Shown: positions 26,118 to 35,441 of the stretch, one piece after another | Layout of the letters: each line of letters begins with the position of its first letter | Position numbering within the stretch: position 1 is the stretch's first letter | NCBI RefSeq assembly: GCF_003601985.1 | Contig: NZ_QZXA01000002.1 | Coordinates: 496,001-560,000 of the forward strand | Reading direction: 5' to 3' | Origin: Mesorhizobium jarvisii | Lineage (GTDB): Bacteria > Pseudomonadota > Alphaproteobacteria > Rhizobiales > Rhizobiaceae | Length of the DNA: 64,000 nucleotides | Made by a program: the position numbers and the translations under genes | Notes under the pieces: model-generated | What the model saw: the letters and a program-made list of their open reading frames with translations, nothing else | Told to the model about the DNA's origin: nothing | Database searches by the model: none

Positions 26118-26546
26118 ATGGCAAAACAACCGGAATCCGATTCCTTCATGGACATGTTCGGCAGGTTCGGCCGCGACCTGAAGGTGCCCAATGTCGATGT
26201 CGAGGCGATCCTTGCCCATCACCGCAAGAACCTCGAAGCGTTGGAGAAATCGGCGCGAGCCGGCGCCGCCGGCGCGACCTCGCTGTTGTCGAGGCAGCGT
26301 GAACTGCTGCAGGACACACTGCGCGAAATCGCCGACATGGCGCAGAGCTACCGCGCGCCGGGCAATCCGCAGGAACTGATGACCAAGCAGACGGAGTTTG
26401 CCCGGAAATCGTTCGAGGCGGCGCTTAAGAATGCCGGTGAAGTGGCTGAACTGGCTCGCAAATCCGGAACCGAATCGATCGAAATCCTGCGTGCACGCAT
26501 CAAGGAGGCGATGGAGGAAATCCGCGCCGGCTACGGGCAGAAATAG
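26118..26546 (+). CDS. Phasin family protein
   Basis: A 142-residue, almost wholly alpha-helical protein with no signal peptide, matching the phasin (PHA granule-associated) family: VDVEAILAHHRKNLEALEKSARAG, an ALLSRQRELLQ-type helix (TSLLSRQRELLQDTLREI), and a C-terminal amphipathic FARKSFEAALKNAGEVAELA. Phasins coat polyhydroxyalkanoate granules. ATG 26118 follows a GGGGA Shine-Dalgarno sequence; a longer upstream frame is rejected. A MaoC-type hydratase gene follows 258 bases downstream in the same direction, consistent with PHA metabolism. Confidence 0.8.
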   Translation: MAKQPESDSFMDMFGRFGRDLKVPNVDVEAILAHHRKNLEALEKSARAGAAGATSLLSRQRELLQDTLREIADMAQSYRAPGNPQELMTKQTEFARKSFEAALKNAGEVAELARKSGTESIEILRARIKEAMEEIRAGYGQK

Positions 26547-26804
26547 GCTTCCGCGGCCTGTCGTTTCGTCTTCGGCGGGACATGCCGGTTTGCAGTTTCG
26601 CAACCCTGCGCATAGTTGCATTCGCGCCACGTTATAAGCGTCGGCGCCCCTGGAAGGTGCGAAAATCCGAATTCGGCCTGCCATTGCGCGGCAAGGCATG
26701 GCACGGTTCAGCCGGAGTTCGACGGAACCGATTCACAAGGGGTGAATTGACAGGGGCCATCCGTTCGTGGTCCGGAGGCACGGCAAGCGATCGGGAAAGC
26801 AGGA

Positions 26805-27302
26805 ATGAACGAAATACGGCCTAAAACGCCGCCGACCTATGAGCAGTTGAGAACGATGTCCGGGCAGGAGCTCGGCGTCTCGGAATGGACCACGGTCGAT
26901 CAGGACCGTATCAACCAGTTCGCCGAATGCACCGGCGACCACCAATGGATCCATGTCGACCCTGAACGCGCGCGGCGACAAAGCCCGTTCCGCACCACGA
27001 TCGCGCATGGCTATCTGACGCTGTCGATCATCGGCGCGCTGGCGCTCGGCATGGGCATCGTGCCGGAAAACACCCAGGCCGCCTTCAACTATGGCTTCGA
27101 CAAGGTGCGTTTCCTGGCGCCCGTGAGGGTCGGCGCCCGCATCAGGCTGCGTACGGTCCTGCTTTCCATGGAAGACAGGGGGCCCGGCCAATATCTGATG
27201 AAGGCAGCCAATACCGTCGAAATCGAAGGCGAGGAAAAGCCGGCGCTGACGGCGGAAACGCTGGTCATGCTCTATGAGCGCCGCAAACGGGCAGGGGCCT
27301 GA
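26805..27302 (+). CDS. MaoC-like dehydratase, possible (R)-specific enoyl-CoA hydratase
   Basis: A 165-residue hot-dog fold protein. The hydratase-2 motif is visible as FAECTGDHQWIHVDPERARRQSPFRTTIAHGYLTLS, with the catalytic Asp/His pair (DHQWIH and AHGY). Close relatives include NodN and PhaJ-type hydratases, which supply (R)-3-hydroxyacyl-CoA to PHA synthase. The neighbouring phasin gene supports a PHA link, but specificity cannot be read from sequence. The Shine-Dalgarno sequence is close to the ATG (AGGA with 1-2 base spacing). Confidence 0.8.
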   Translation: MNEIRPKTPPTYEQLRTMSGQELGVSEWTTVDQDRINQFAECTGDHQWIHVDPERARRQSPFRTTIAHGYLTLSIIGALALGMGIVPENTQAAFNYGFDKVRFLAPVRVGARIRLRTVLLSMEDRGPGQYLMKAANTVEIEGEEKPALTAETLVMLYERRKRAGA

Positions 27303-27333
27303 GAGCCTGCTTGGAAATTCTACTCTGGCGGCC

Positions 27334-27403
27334 ATCTGATGGCGTTTTCTGCGCTTCCGGTGCTCACGGACCAAAAGTCCGCTGCGCTCCGGTTCTCGAA
27401 ACC
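27334..27403 (+). repeat. Dispersed intergenic repeat, copy 2 (CTTCCGGTRCTCACG type)
   Basis: Second copy of the element at 23806-23877. Here GGACCAAAAGTCC forms a small perfect hairpin at the centre, flanked by GCGCTTCCGG and CGCTCCGG arms. It lies 32 bases after the MaoC gene and before the convergent MFS gene, again at a 3' end. Confidence 0.65.
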
Positions 27404-27494
27404 ACCACCATATGATTCGCCAGAGCGAATTTCGAAACATTCTCTGCGCGGCATCTGACGGACATTACGCTTCCATCGCCAAGCAGATCGTGCC

Positions 27495-28952
27495 TCATGA
27501 AACTACGGACTCCACGCGACCTGCGACACGGGCCGAGAGCAGCGCGAGCAGCAATGCCACCAGCGCCAGCGCCGTTGCCGTCTCGAAGGTGACCTGCATG
27601 CCACGGGCGGCTGCGGCGGAACTCAGAACATCCTGTCCTGTTCCTTGTCGGGCACCGGCCGATGCAACCGCGAATATGGCGCCCATCACCGATGCGCCGG
27701 TGACGAGGCCGAGATTGCGCGACAAATTGAGCAGGCCTGATATGACGCCGCGTTCGCCGGCGCCGATACCGCTCATGACGGCCGCATTGTTGGAAGTCTG
27801 GAACAGGGCGTAACCGAAACAGGTGACGGTGATGGGAACGGCATAGCTGGCAATGCCGAGTCCGGTCAGCGCAAGCGACAGGAGGAATGTGCCCGTGGCG
27901 AGGCTGAGCAAGCCTGCGACCATCATCCTGTGGGCTCCAAAGCGATCGGAGAGCCGCCCGGCCAGCAGCGCCGACAGGGCCGACACAAGCGGCCCGGTCG
28001 AAAGCACCAGGCCGACCATCGCGGCATCGAGCCCTAGTCCGCGCGACAGATAGAACGGCGCGACCACCAGGGTCGCCATCATCACCGTGGCGACGATCAG
28101 GCTCATGACCAGGCTGGCGCTGAGCCGCTGATCCCGGAAGCTGGCGAGTTGGACCAATGGGTTCTTCACCCGTTTCTGGGCGACGGCGAATAGACCGATG
28201 CCGAGAGCGGTAGCGGCCAGCAGGCCGATGTTGAGCGCACCGAAATGGCCCCGGCCAAGCGTCATGGCCAAGGCATAGGCGGCCAGCGTCAGGGCCAGCA
28301 GGACAGTGCCCATCGCGTCGAACTTGCCTTGGGCGGCCTGAGATGTGTTGTTGCGAGCGGGCAGGGCGCGCCAGGCGAGGGCGAAGGTCAGCAGGCCCAG
28401 CGGCACATTGACCAGGAAGATCGCCCGCCAGCCGAGGCCGGCGATCAGCAGGCCGCCGAGCGAGGGGCCGAGCGTCGTGCCGATCGCCGACATGGCGCCG
28501 AGCAGGCCCATGGCGCTGCCGGTCCGTTCCTTGCTCACCGTTTCCGCGACAAAGGCCAACGCCAGCGCCATCATCAGAGCCGCGCCAAGCCCCTGCATGG
28601 CGCGTGCGGCAATCAGCAGCCACAGCGTCGGCGCCAGGCCGCAGAACACTGATGCCGATGTGAACAGCGCGATGCCGCCAAGCAGCAACGGCCGGCGCCC
28701 GAACATGTCGGCCAGCCGCCCGGCGCTGACGATCAGCGTGGTGATGGCGAGGAGATAGGCCAGGACCACCCATTGCACGGCTTGGAACGACGCGCCGAAC
28801 GTCTGCATCAGCGAGGGCAGCCCGACACTGGCAATGCTGGTTCCGAGCGACGACAGCAGCGTGGCGAGCGACAGGCTTGCCAGCGCCCAGCCGACCGATT
28901 GATTCTCTTGCGGGGCTGATATGCCGTCCCGATTTTGCGCGGCGACTGCCAT
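27495..28952 (-). CDS. MFS transporter, DHA2 (drug:H+ antiporter) type
   Basis: A 485-residue, about 14-helix major facilitator protein. Motif A appears as GRLADMFGRRPLLLGG after the second helix, and the LAYLLAITTLIV and MQGLGAALMMALALAFV segments are typical of DHA2 (EmrB/QacA-like) exporters. AGGAG seven bases before ATG 28952 supports the start. It is divergent from a LysR-type regulator (130 bases between starts), a usual arrangement for regulated efflux pumps. Substrate unknown. Confidence 0.88.
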   Translation of the reverse strand: MAVAAQNRDGISAPQENQSVGWALASLSLATLLSSLGTSIASVGLPSLMQTFGASFQAVQWVVLAYLLAITTLIVSAGRLADMFGRRPLLLGGIALFTSASVFCGLAPTLWLLIAARAMQGLGAALMMALALAFVAETVSKERTGSAMGLLGAMSAIGTTLGPSLGGLLIAGLGWRAIFLVNVPLGLLTFALAWRALPARNNTSQAAQGKFDAMGTVLLALTLAAYALAMTLGRGHFGALNIGLLAATALGIGLFAVAQKRVKNPLVQLASFRDQRLSASLVMSLIVATVMMATLVVAPFYLSRGLGLDAAMVGLVLSTGPLVSALSALLAGRLSDRFGAHRMMVAGLLSLATGTFLLSLALTGLGIASYAVPITVTCFGYALFQTSNNAAVMSGIGAGERGVISGLLNLSRNLGLVTGASVMGAIFAVASAGARQGTGQDVLSSAAAARGMQVTFETATALALVALLLALLSARVAGRVESVVS

Positions 28953-29081
28953 GGCGATCTCCTTTCCGTTCGCTCCGGAGCTGGAGCCGATGGAGATCTA
29001 GTCTTTCGGCTGATATGGCGAAAGGCGCAGCATTTGCATCATATCAGTGCATGAGACGCCACATCATGCTACGATCCGCGG

Positions 29082-29972
29082 ATGACAACACCCGATCTCA
29101 ATCTGCTCTTTGCTCTCGACGTGCTGCTGGCGGAAGGCAGCGTGGCCCGCGCCGCGCGCCGTCTGCGGCTCAGTCCCTCGGCGATGAGCCGAACGCTGGC
29201 GCGGCTGCGCGAGGCGACGGGCGATCCTTTGCTGGTGCGGGCCGGCCGCGGCCTGGTGGCGACGCCGCGCGCGGAGGAATTGCGCCGCCAGGTCGGTCCT
29301 GTCGTCCAGGACGCTGAGGCGCTGCTGCGCCCCGCCGAATTGCTTGATCTCTCAACCCTGGACAGGGTCTTCACGCTGCGCACCAACGAAGGCTTCGTCG
29401 AGGAGTTCGGGCCTCGCCTGGTCGCCCGTATCGGGGCCGAAGCGCCAGAGGTGCGGCTGCGTTTCGCGCCGAAGTCCGACAAGGATGTGATGTCGCTACG
29501 CGACGCGGCGATCGACCTGGAAATCGGCGTTGCCGGCGAAACCGGGCCAGAAGTGCGCATCCAGGCGCTGTTTCGCGACCGCTTCATTGGCGCTGTTCGA
29601 GCCGGCCATCCCCTGAGCAAGGGCACGGTGACGCCCGAGCGATACGCCGCTGGCCGGCACATCAGCGTTTCGCGGCGCGGCCGCGAGAAGGGGCCGATCG
29701 ACGAGGCTTTGGGCGGGCTTGGCTTGCAGCGGATGGTGGTGTGCATGGTCTCGGGTTTCTCAGCCGCGCTCGCCATGGCGCGCGCCTCGGAGCTGATCGC
29801 AAGCGTACCCGAGCGGCACACGGCCGGCGCGCGCGCCGGCATGTACAGTTTTCGGCTGCCGGTCACGACGGTGGAAGTCACCATTTCGATGCTCTGGCAT
29901 CCGCGCCTCGATGCCGACCCGGCGCAACGCTGGTTGCGCGAATGCGTGCGGGAGGTCTGTGCAAGTCGCTGA
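29082..29972 (+). CDS. LysR-family transcriptional regulator
   Basis: A 296-residue LTTR: N-terminal winged helix (LNLLFALDVLLAEGSVARAARRLRLSPSAMSRTLARLREATGDPLLVRAGRGLVATPRA) and a substrate-binding effector domain. The DPLLVR wing is canonical. It is divergent from the DHA2 transporter and likely controls it. It converges with the MocR gene, only 2 bases separating the stops. The Shine-Dalgarno sequence is weak. Confidence 0.9.
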   Translation: MTTPDLNLLFALDVLLAEGSVARAARRLRLSPSAMSRTLARLREATGDPLLVRAGRGLVATPRAEELRRQVGPVVQDAEALLRPAELLDLSTLDRVFTLRTNEGFVEEFGPRLVARIGAEAPEVRLRFAPKSDKDVMSLRDAAIDLEIGVAGETGPEVRIQALFRDRFIGAVRAGHPLSKGTVTPERYAAGRHISVSRRGREKGPIDEALGGLGLQRMVVCMVSGFSAALAMARASELIASVPERHTAGARAGMYSFRLPVTTVEVTISMLWHPRLDADPAQRWLRECVREVCASR

Positions 29973-29974
29973 GA

Positions 29975-31393
29975 TCAGCGCGCCATCGCCGCCTCGAGCA
30001 CCTTGAAGATGCGCTGGTCTTCGCACTGGGCGACGTTGAAGCGCAGGAAATGGCTGGCCGTCCGGGACAGGCTGAACGCATTGCCGGGCGCCAGCACGAC
30101 ATTGTCGCTGAGCGCCCGGCGGGCGACTTCGGCCGCGTCAACGCCGTCGGGCAGGCCGCACCACAGGAACAGACCGGCCGGCTGGTCGATCCACGGCGTG
30201 ATGCCGATCGCCCTCAGCCGGGCGACGGTCTCGGCCATGGCGCGCGCGAGCCTGGCGCGCAGCAGATCCATGTGCTTGCGGTAGCTGCCATCCTTCAGCA
30301 GCATCAGGACCAGTTCGGCGGCCAGCCGTCCGCCGCCGAAGGTCGTGGCGATTTTGAGGTCGGTCAGGCCCTCGATCCAGTCGCGGGGCGCTGCGATGAA
30401 GCCGCAGCGCACCGACGCCGACAGCGTCTTGGTAAAACTGCCGATCTGGACGACGCGGTTCAGGCCATCGAAGGCCGCCAGCCTCGGGGCAGGGGCATGT
30501 TCGAAATCGGCGAAGATGTCGTCCTCGACAATGGTCAGGTGCGACTGGTCGGCGAGCTTCAGCAAGCGGTGCGCGGTGACCGGCGACAGGATCGCGCCGG
30601 TCGGGTTGTGGATGGCGGCGTTGGTGATGTAGAGGCGCGGCCGATGCTCGGCGAGCGCATTCGCGAACAGTTCGATATCTGGCCCAGACGGTGTGTAGGG
30701 AACGCTGACCACCTTGGCGCGGTGGGCGCGCAGCAAAGCGTGGAAATTGAAATAGCAGGGGTCGTCGACCAGCACCGTGTCGCCGGGCTCGATCAGGAGC
30801 CGGCACAACAGGTCGATGGCCTGCGTGCCCGAGTCCGTCAGCATGATCTGTTCAGGCGAGACTTCGATGCCATGCCCGGCCATGCGCCGCGCCAAGAGTT
30901 GCCGCAGCGGCGGCAGGCCAAGCGGCGTGCCGTAATCGGCAAGCGCGGCATCGTCGGCGCGCGCTGCCGTGCGCAGTGCCCGCCGCAGCGCGGCCTGCGG
31001 CATCCAGGAGGCCGGCAGCCAGCCGCAGCCGGGTTTCAACACCTCGTCGCCGGCATCCAGCGACTGGCGCGATACCCAGAGCGGATCGACGGCACGGTCG
31101 AGCCGGGGACCGATCTCGGCCAGCGACAGCGGCGCCAGCGAGCCGGCGGCATAGAAACCCGAGCCCCGCCGGGAGCGGATCGTGCCCTCGGCGACGAGCC
31201 GCTCATAGGCTTCGACCACGGTGGATTTGGACACCTGCATGGATTGGGCGAAGGCGCGGATCGACGGCAACCGGGCTCCCGGTGTCAGGCTGCGCGCGGC
31301 AATCCGCTGGCGAATGGTCGCCATGACGCTTTCGACCAGAGTGGGGGTACCCAAGGTTCGCGCGCCATCAGTTTCCAAGGCGAGGTCAGTCAT
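29975..31393 (-). CDS. MocR-family regulator (GntR helix-turn-helix fused to aminotransferase fold)
   Basis: A 472-residue PLP-dependent regulator. Residues about 17-90 are a GntR winged helix (SVMATIRQRIAARSLTPGARLPSIRAFAQSMQVSKSTVVEAYERLVAEGTIRSRRGSGFY). The rest is a fold type I aminotransferase domain with ITNAAIHNPTGAI and the PLP lysine region IGSFTKTLSASVRCGF. MocR proteins usually control a divergent gene; here that is the EamA transporter 106 bases away. The amino acid or amine effector is unknown. Confidence 0.9.
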   Translation of the reverse strand: MTDLALETDGARTLGTPTLVESVMATIRQRIAARSLTPGARLPSIRAFAQSMQVSKSTVVEAYERLVAEGTIRSRRGSGFYAAGSLAPLSLAEIGPRLDRAVDPLWVSRQSLDAGDEVLKPGCGWLPASWMPQAALRRALRTAARADDAALADYGTPLGLPPLRQLLARRMAGHGIEVSPEQIMLTDSGTQAIDLLCRLLIEPGDTVLVDDPCYFNFHALLRAHRAKVVSVPYTPSGPDIELFANALAEHRPRLYITNAAIHNPTGAILSPVTAHRLLKLADQSHLTIVEDDIFADFEHAPAPRLAAFDGLNRVVQIGSFTKTLSASVRCGFIAAPRDWIEGLTDLKIATTFGGGRLAAELVLMLLKDGSYRKHMDLLRARLARAMAETVARLRAIGITPWIDQPAGLFLWCGLPDGVDAAEVARRALSDNVVLAPGNAFSLSRTASHFLRFNVAQCEDQRIFKVLEAAMAR

Positions 31394-31499
31394 CTGTACT
31401 GCTCAATATGCCATTACAGTTTCGTGAAATTGTACCGCATTGTCTCTAGCCGCGCCATGGGCATCCGCCCGATAGAGGGCGAAAGCAATGGAGCGTGCA
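31394..31499. promoter_or_regulatory. Divergent MocR/EamA control region
   Basis: Between the two starts are two direct TGTAC words (31397 and 31432, 35 bases apart) and the inverted TTTC-GT-GAAA at about 31420-31429. MocR-type regulators commonly bind direct repeats in such regions, so these are candidate operator halves. No clear -35/-10 pair could be fixed. Confidence 0.35.
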
Positions 31500-32363
31500 A
31501 TGGACAAGACCGCGAGCGGCTGGGTGAACGGATTTATCGGCGTGCTGATCTTCTCGGGCTCGCTGCCGGCGACGCGTGTGGCGGTCATGGATTTCGATCC
31601 GACCTTCGTGACATCAGCCCGGGCCGCGATTGCCGGACTGCTTGGGCTGGCGATGCTGCTGCTGTTTCGGGAGAAACGTCCGCAGCGCGGCGATCTCGTG
31701 TCGCTGGTGATCGTGGCGCTGGGCGTGGTCGTCGGCTTTCCCTTGTTGACCGCCTTGGCGCTCAAGCACATCACCTCGGCCCATTCCATCATCTTCATCG
31801 GCCTGCTGCCGCTGGCGACCGCGATCTTCGGTGTGCTGCGCGGCGGCGATCGTCCTCGTCCGGCATTCTGGTTGTTTTCGTGCATCGGCAGCGCGCTGGT
31901 CGCCGGCTTCGCGCTGACGCAGGGCGTGACCGCCTCGCCGGTCGGCGACGGCCTGATGCTCGCCGCCGTCGTCGTTTGCGGCCTGGGCTATGCCGAGGGC
32001 GCCGCGCTGTCGCGCAGGCTCGGCGGCTGGCAAGTGATCTGCTGGGCGCTGACGTTGTCGCTGCCGATCATGCTGGTGCTGAGTTTCGCGACCCTGCCGC
32101 CATCCTTTGCCCACATCGGCTCCCACGCCTGGATCGGGCTCGCCTATGTCTCGCTGTTCAGCATGCTGATCGGCTTCGTCTTCTGGTACCGCGGCCTGGC
32201 GCAAGGCGGCATTGCGGCGGTGGGGCAGTTGCAGTTGCTGCAGCCCTTCTTCGGCCTGGCGCTCGCGGCGGGCCTGCTGCACGAGCAGGTCAGCCCGCTG
32301 ATGGTGGTGGTTACGCTCGGCGTGGTGGCGTGCGTGTTCGGCGCAAAGAAGTTCGCGCGGTAG
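31500..32363 (+). CDS. EamA/DMT family permease
   Basis: A 287-residue protein with ten hydrophobic segments in two EamA repeats, as in drug/metabolite exporters of the RhaT/YdcZ-like group. Typical elements are the early ATRVAVMDFDPTFVTSARAAIAGL segment and the HSIIFIGLLPLATAIFGVL helix. I prefer ATG 31500, which has GGAG six bases upstream, over ATG 31488. It is divergent from the MocR regulator, which probably controls it; amino acid or amine export is likely but unproven. Confidence 0.88.
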   Translation: MDKTASGWVNGFIGVLIFSGSLPATRVAVMDFDPTFVTSARAAIAGLLGLAMLLLFREKRPQRGDLVSLVIVALGVVVGFPLLTALALKHITSAHSIIFIGLLPLATAIFGVLRGGDRPRPAFWLFSCIGSALVAGFALTQGVTASPVGDGLMLAAVVVCGLGYAEGAALSRRLGGWQVICWALTLSLPIMLVLSFATLPPSFAHIGSHAWIGLAYVSLFSMLIGFVFWYRGLAQGGIAAVGQLQLLQPFFGLALAAGLLHEQVSPLMVVVTLGVVACVFGAKKFAR

Positions 32364-32384
32364 TTCGGGAAGCGAGCCCCGCGC

Positions 32385-33425
<1,041 letters not shown>

Positions 33426-33444
33426 CGGTCACTCCACCTGCGCG

Positions 33445-33489
33445 ATAGATCGGTTCTTCGTTTCATGGAAACGAAGAACCGATCTATCT
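33445..33489. repeat. Perfect 21-bp inverted repeat with 3-base loop upstream of the alcohol dehydrogenase
   Basis: Arms at 33445-33465 and 33469-33489 are exact reverse complements, separated by ATG. They lie 20 bases before the start codon of the leftward dehydrogenase gene, so the transcript leader would form a very stable hairpin. The absence of a T tract in that direction argues against a simple terminator. It may instead be an operator, an RNA stability element or part of the neighbouring repeat. Confidence 0.85.
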
Positions 33490-33493
33490 CATT

Positions 33494-33550
33494 GTTTTGA
33501 CGCAATCCCTGTGGGAAAACCGCATCACACTTTTCCTGGAATTGCTCTGG
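33494..33550. repeat. Dispersed rhizobial repeat, copy 1 (TTTGACGCAATYCC type)
   Basis: The sequence TGTTTTGACGCAATCCC ... ACCGCATCACAC, then TTTTCCTGGAATTGCTC matches the element at 55561-55641. Ends are GCAAT(T)CC and GGAATTGC, forming an interrupted palindrome. I recall close relatives scattered between genes of many Rhizobiales. It directly follows the 21-bp inverted repeat. Confidence 0.65.
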
Positions 33551-33632
33551 GGAAACGATAGCCGATTCCCTGGCCGGTCAAGCGGAAATCGATTCCGCCA
33601 GCCTGGCCAGTCCACCGAACGTGCCAGGGCGG

Positions 33633-34094
33633 TCAGCCGTTTTCCTGGTCGCGGAAATCGGCGAGCCTTGTGTCGCCGGGCGCCAGCAGCCGCCCGTCCT
33701 CGGCATGCACCTCAAGGCGCCTGATCGGCCTGCCGCTCTGCGTATCGACCATGAAAGTGTAGGGCTCGCCCGGTCCGGAGAAATAGGTCTCGCCCCATTG
33801 CCGCAAGGCGACCAGGACATAGAACAGGCCGCGCCCTTTTTGCGTCAGCACATATTCGTGGTGCGCGCTGCCGTCGGGCGCGGGAACCGTTTCCAGTATG
33901 TCGTGTGCGACCAGATTGCGCAGCCGCGCTGACAGGATGTTCTTGGCGACGCCGAGGCTCTTCTGGAACTCGCCGAAGCGGCGCAAGCCGTCAAAGGCAT
34001 CGCGCACGATGAGCAGCGACCACCAGTCGCCGATCGCGTCTAGCGGCCGCGCGATCAGGCAATCCGCTTCGTGGTGGCTCGTTCGTTTCACCAT
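33633..34094 (-). CDS. HxlR-family transcriptional regulator
   Basis: A 153-residue winged-helix protein: DCLIARPLDAIGDWWSLLIVRDAFDGLRRFGEFQKSLGVAKNILSARLRNLVAHDILE is the HxlR domain, including the conserved Cys12 used for redox or electrophile sensing in some members. About 50 residues follow the domain. It is divergent from an MFS transporter gene with a 17-bp palindrome between them, and likely represses that transporter. The starting sequence MVKRTSHHEADC fits the family. Confidence 0.88.
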   Translation of the reverse strand: MVKRTSHHEADCLIARPLDAIGDWWSLLIVRDAFDGLRRFGEFQKSLGVAKNILSARLRNLVAHDILETVPAPDGSAHHEYVLTQKGRGLFYVLVALRQWGETYFSGPGEPYTFMVDTQSGRPIRRLEVHAEDGRLLAPGDTRLADFRDQENG

Positions 34095-34160
34095 GGCAAT
34101 CGTTGGTCCAGATAGATCATTCTGGTTGCAAGATAAAACTGTTCTGCCTATCCAGCAAGT

Positions 34161-34177
34161 GGTTTCAAGTTGAAACC
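34161..34177. promoter_or_regulatory. Palindromic operator candidate for the HxlR regulator
   Basis: GGTTTCAAGTTGAAACC is a perfect 8+1+8 palindrome, 67 bases from the regulator start and 17 bases before the MFS transporter start. A related word GGTTGCAAG lies at about 34124. Its position over the transporter leader fits repression. Confidence 0.6.
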
Positions 34178-34193
34178 TATTGTGGAGATCGAC

Positions 34194-35438
34194 ATGAATC
34201 TGCAGGTGGTGAACGGCGTGGCAGCAGGAGCGGAGCGGTCCGACAGGCTGCTGCAGGCAACACCAGCGTCACCACTGGGACTGTCCGGCATGACGGCGCT
34301 GGTCTTCGCCATTGCCTGTGGCCTGAGTGTTGCCAACGTCTATTTCGCTCATCCGCTGCTCGATGCCATCGCGCATGATTTCGCCATCGCGCCCGCCTCG
34401 GTCGGCATCGTGGTGACGGTCACGCAGATCGGCTATGCGCTCGGCCTGTTCTTCATCGTGCCGCTGGGCGACCTGTTCGATCGTCGCAAGCTGATCGCGG
34501 TTCAGGCAGTCCTGTCCGCCGTCGCGCTGAGTGCTGTCGGGATTGCACCGAGCGCTGCAATGCTGCTGACAGGCCTTGCTGTCGTCGGACTGCTTGCCGT
34601 TGTGGTTCAGGTGCTGGTGGCCTACGCCGCCGACCTCGCCGTGCCGTCCGAGCGGGGGCGGGCGGTCGGCACCGTCACCAGCGGCGTCATCCTTGGCATC
34701 CTGCTTGCACGCTTCGTTGCCGGCGTTGTCGCCGACTTCGCTGGCTGGCGCTGGGTCTATCTGGTCTCGGCGGCGCTGACGCTCATCATGGCGCTGGTAC
34801 TCTACCTCATCCTGCCGCGCCACGAGGCGGAGCGGCCACGCACGCCCTATCCGCGCCTGCTCGGCTCGGTGGTACTGCTGTTTGTGCAGGAGCCGCTGCT
34901 GCGTGTGCGCGCGGTGCTCGCCATGCTGATCTTCGCCAGCTTCAACGTGCTGTGGGCGCCACTGGTGCTGCCGCTGAGTGCCGCGCCATTTTCACTCTCG
35001 CATACCGAGATCGGGCTGTTCGGCCTTGCCGGGGTCGCCGGCGCTCTCGGTGCTCGCTGGACAGGCGGCCTCGTCGATCGCGGGCGCGGCCAGCTAGTCA
35101 CCGGTCTCAGCCTGCTTTTGATGATGGGGGCCTGGCTGCCGATCGCCTTCATGGGCGTGTCGCTGTGGCTGCTTGTCGCCGGCATCGTCATGCTGGATCT
35201 GGCGATCCAGGCCGTCCACGTCACCAATCAGAGCCTGATTTTTTCGCGCCGGCCTCATGCACGCAGCCGCCTGGTGGGCGGCTACATGATCTTTTATTCG
35301 CTCGGCAGCGCGCTCGGCTCCATCGCCTCGACCATGACCTATGGCGCCATGGGCTGGAGCGGCGTCTGTGTGCTGGGCGCCAGCATCGGCCTGCTGGCGT
35401 TGCTGGTCTGGGCACTGACGCTGCGCGTTGGCCAGTAG
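34194..35438 (+). CDS. MFS transporter
   Basis: A 414-residue, 12-helix major facilitator of the sugar-efflux/DHA1 type, with motif A-like PLGDLFDRRKLIAVQ after helix 2 and helix-rich halves (VFAIACGLSVANVYFAHPLLDAIA at the N-terminus). ATG 34194 has GGAG six bases upstream; the frame from 34170 would run across the palindrome. It is divergent from the HxlR regulator. Substrate unknown. Confidence 0.88.
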   Translation: MNLQVVNGVAAGAERSDRLLQATPASPLGLSGMTALVFAIACGLSVANVYFAHPLLDAIAHDFAIAPASVGIVVTVTQIGYALGLFFIVPLGDLFDRRKLIAVQAVLSAVALSAVGIAPSAAMLLTGLAVVGLLAVVVQVLVAYAADLAVPSERGRAVGTVTSGVILGILLARFVAGVVADFAGWRWVYLVSAALTLIMALVLYLILPRHEAERPRTPYPRLLGSVVLLFVQEPLLRVRAVLAMLIFASFNVLWAPLVLPLSAAPFSLSHTEIGLFGLAGVAGALGARWTGGLVDRGRGQLVTGLSLLLMMGAWLPIAFMGVSLWLLVAGIVMLDLAIQAVHVTNQSLIFSRRPHARSRLVGGYMIFYSLGSALGSIASTMTYGAMGWSGVCVLGASIGLLALLVWALTLRVGQ

Positions 35439-35441
35439 GCC

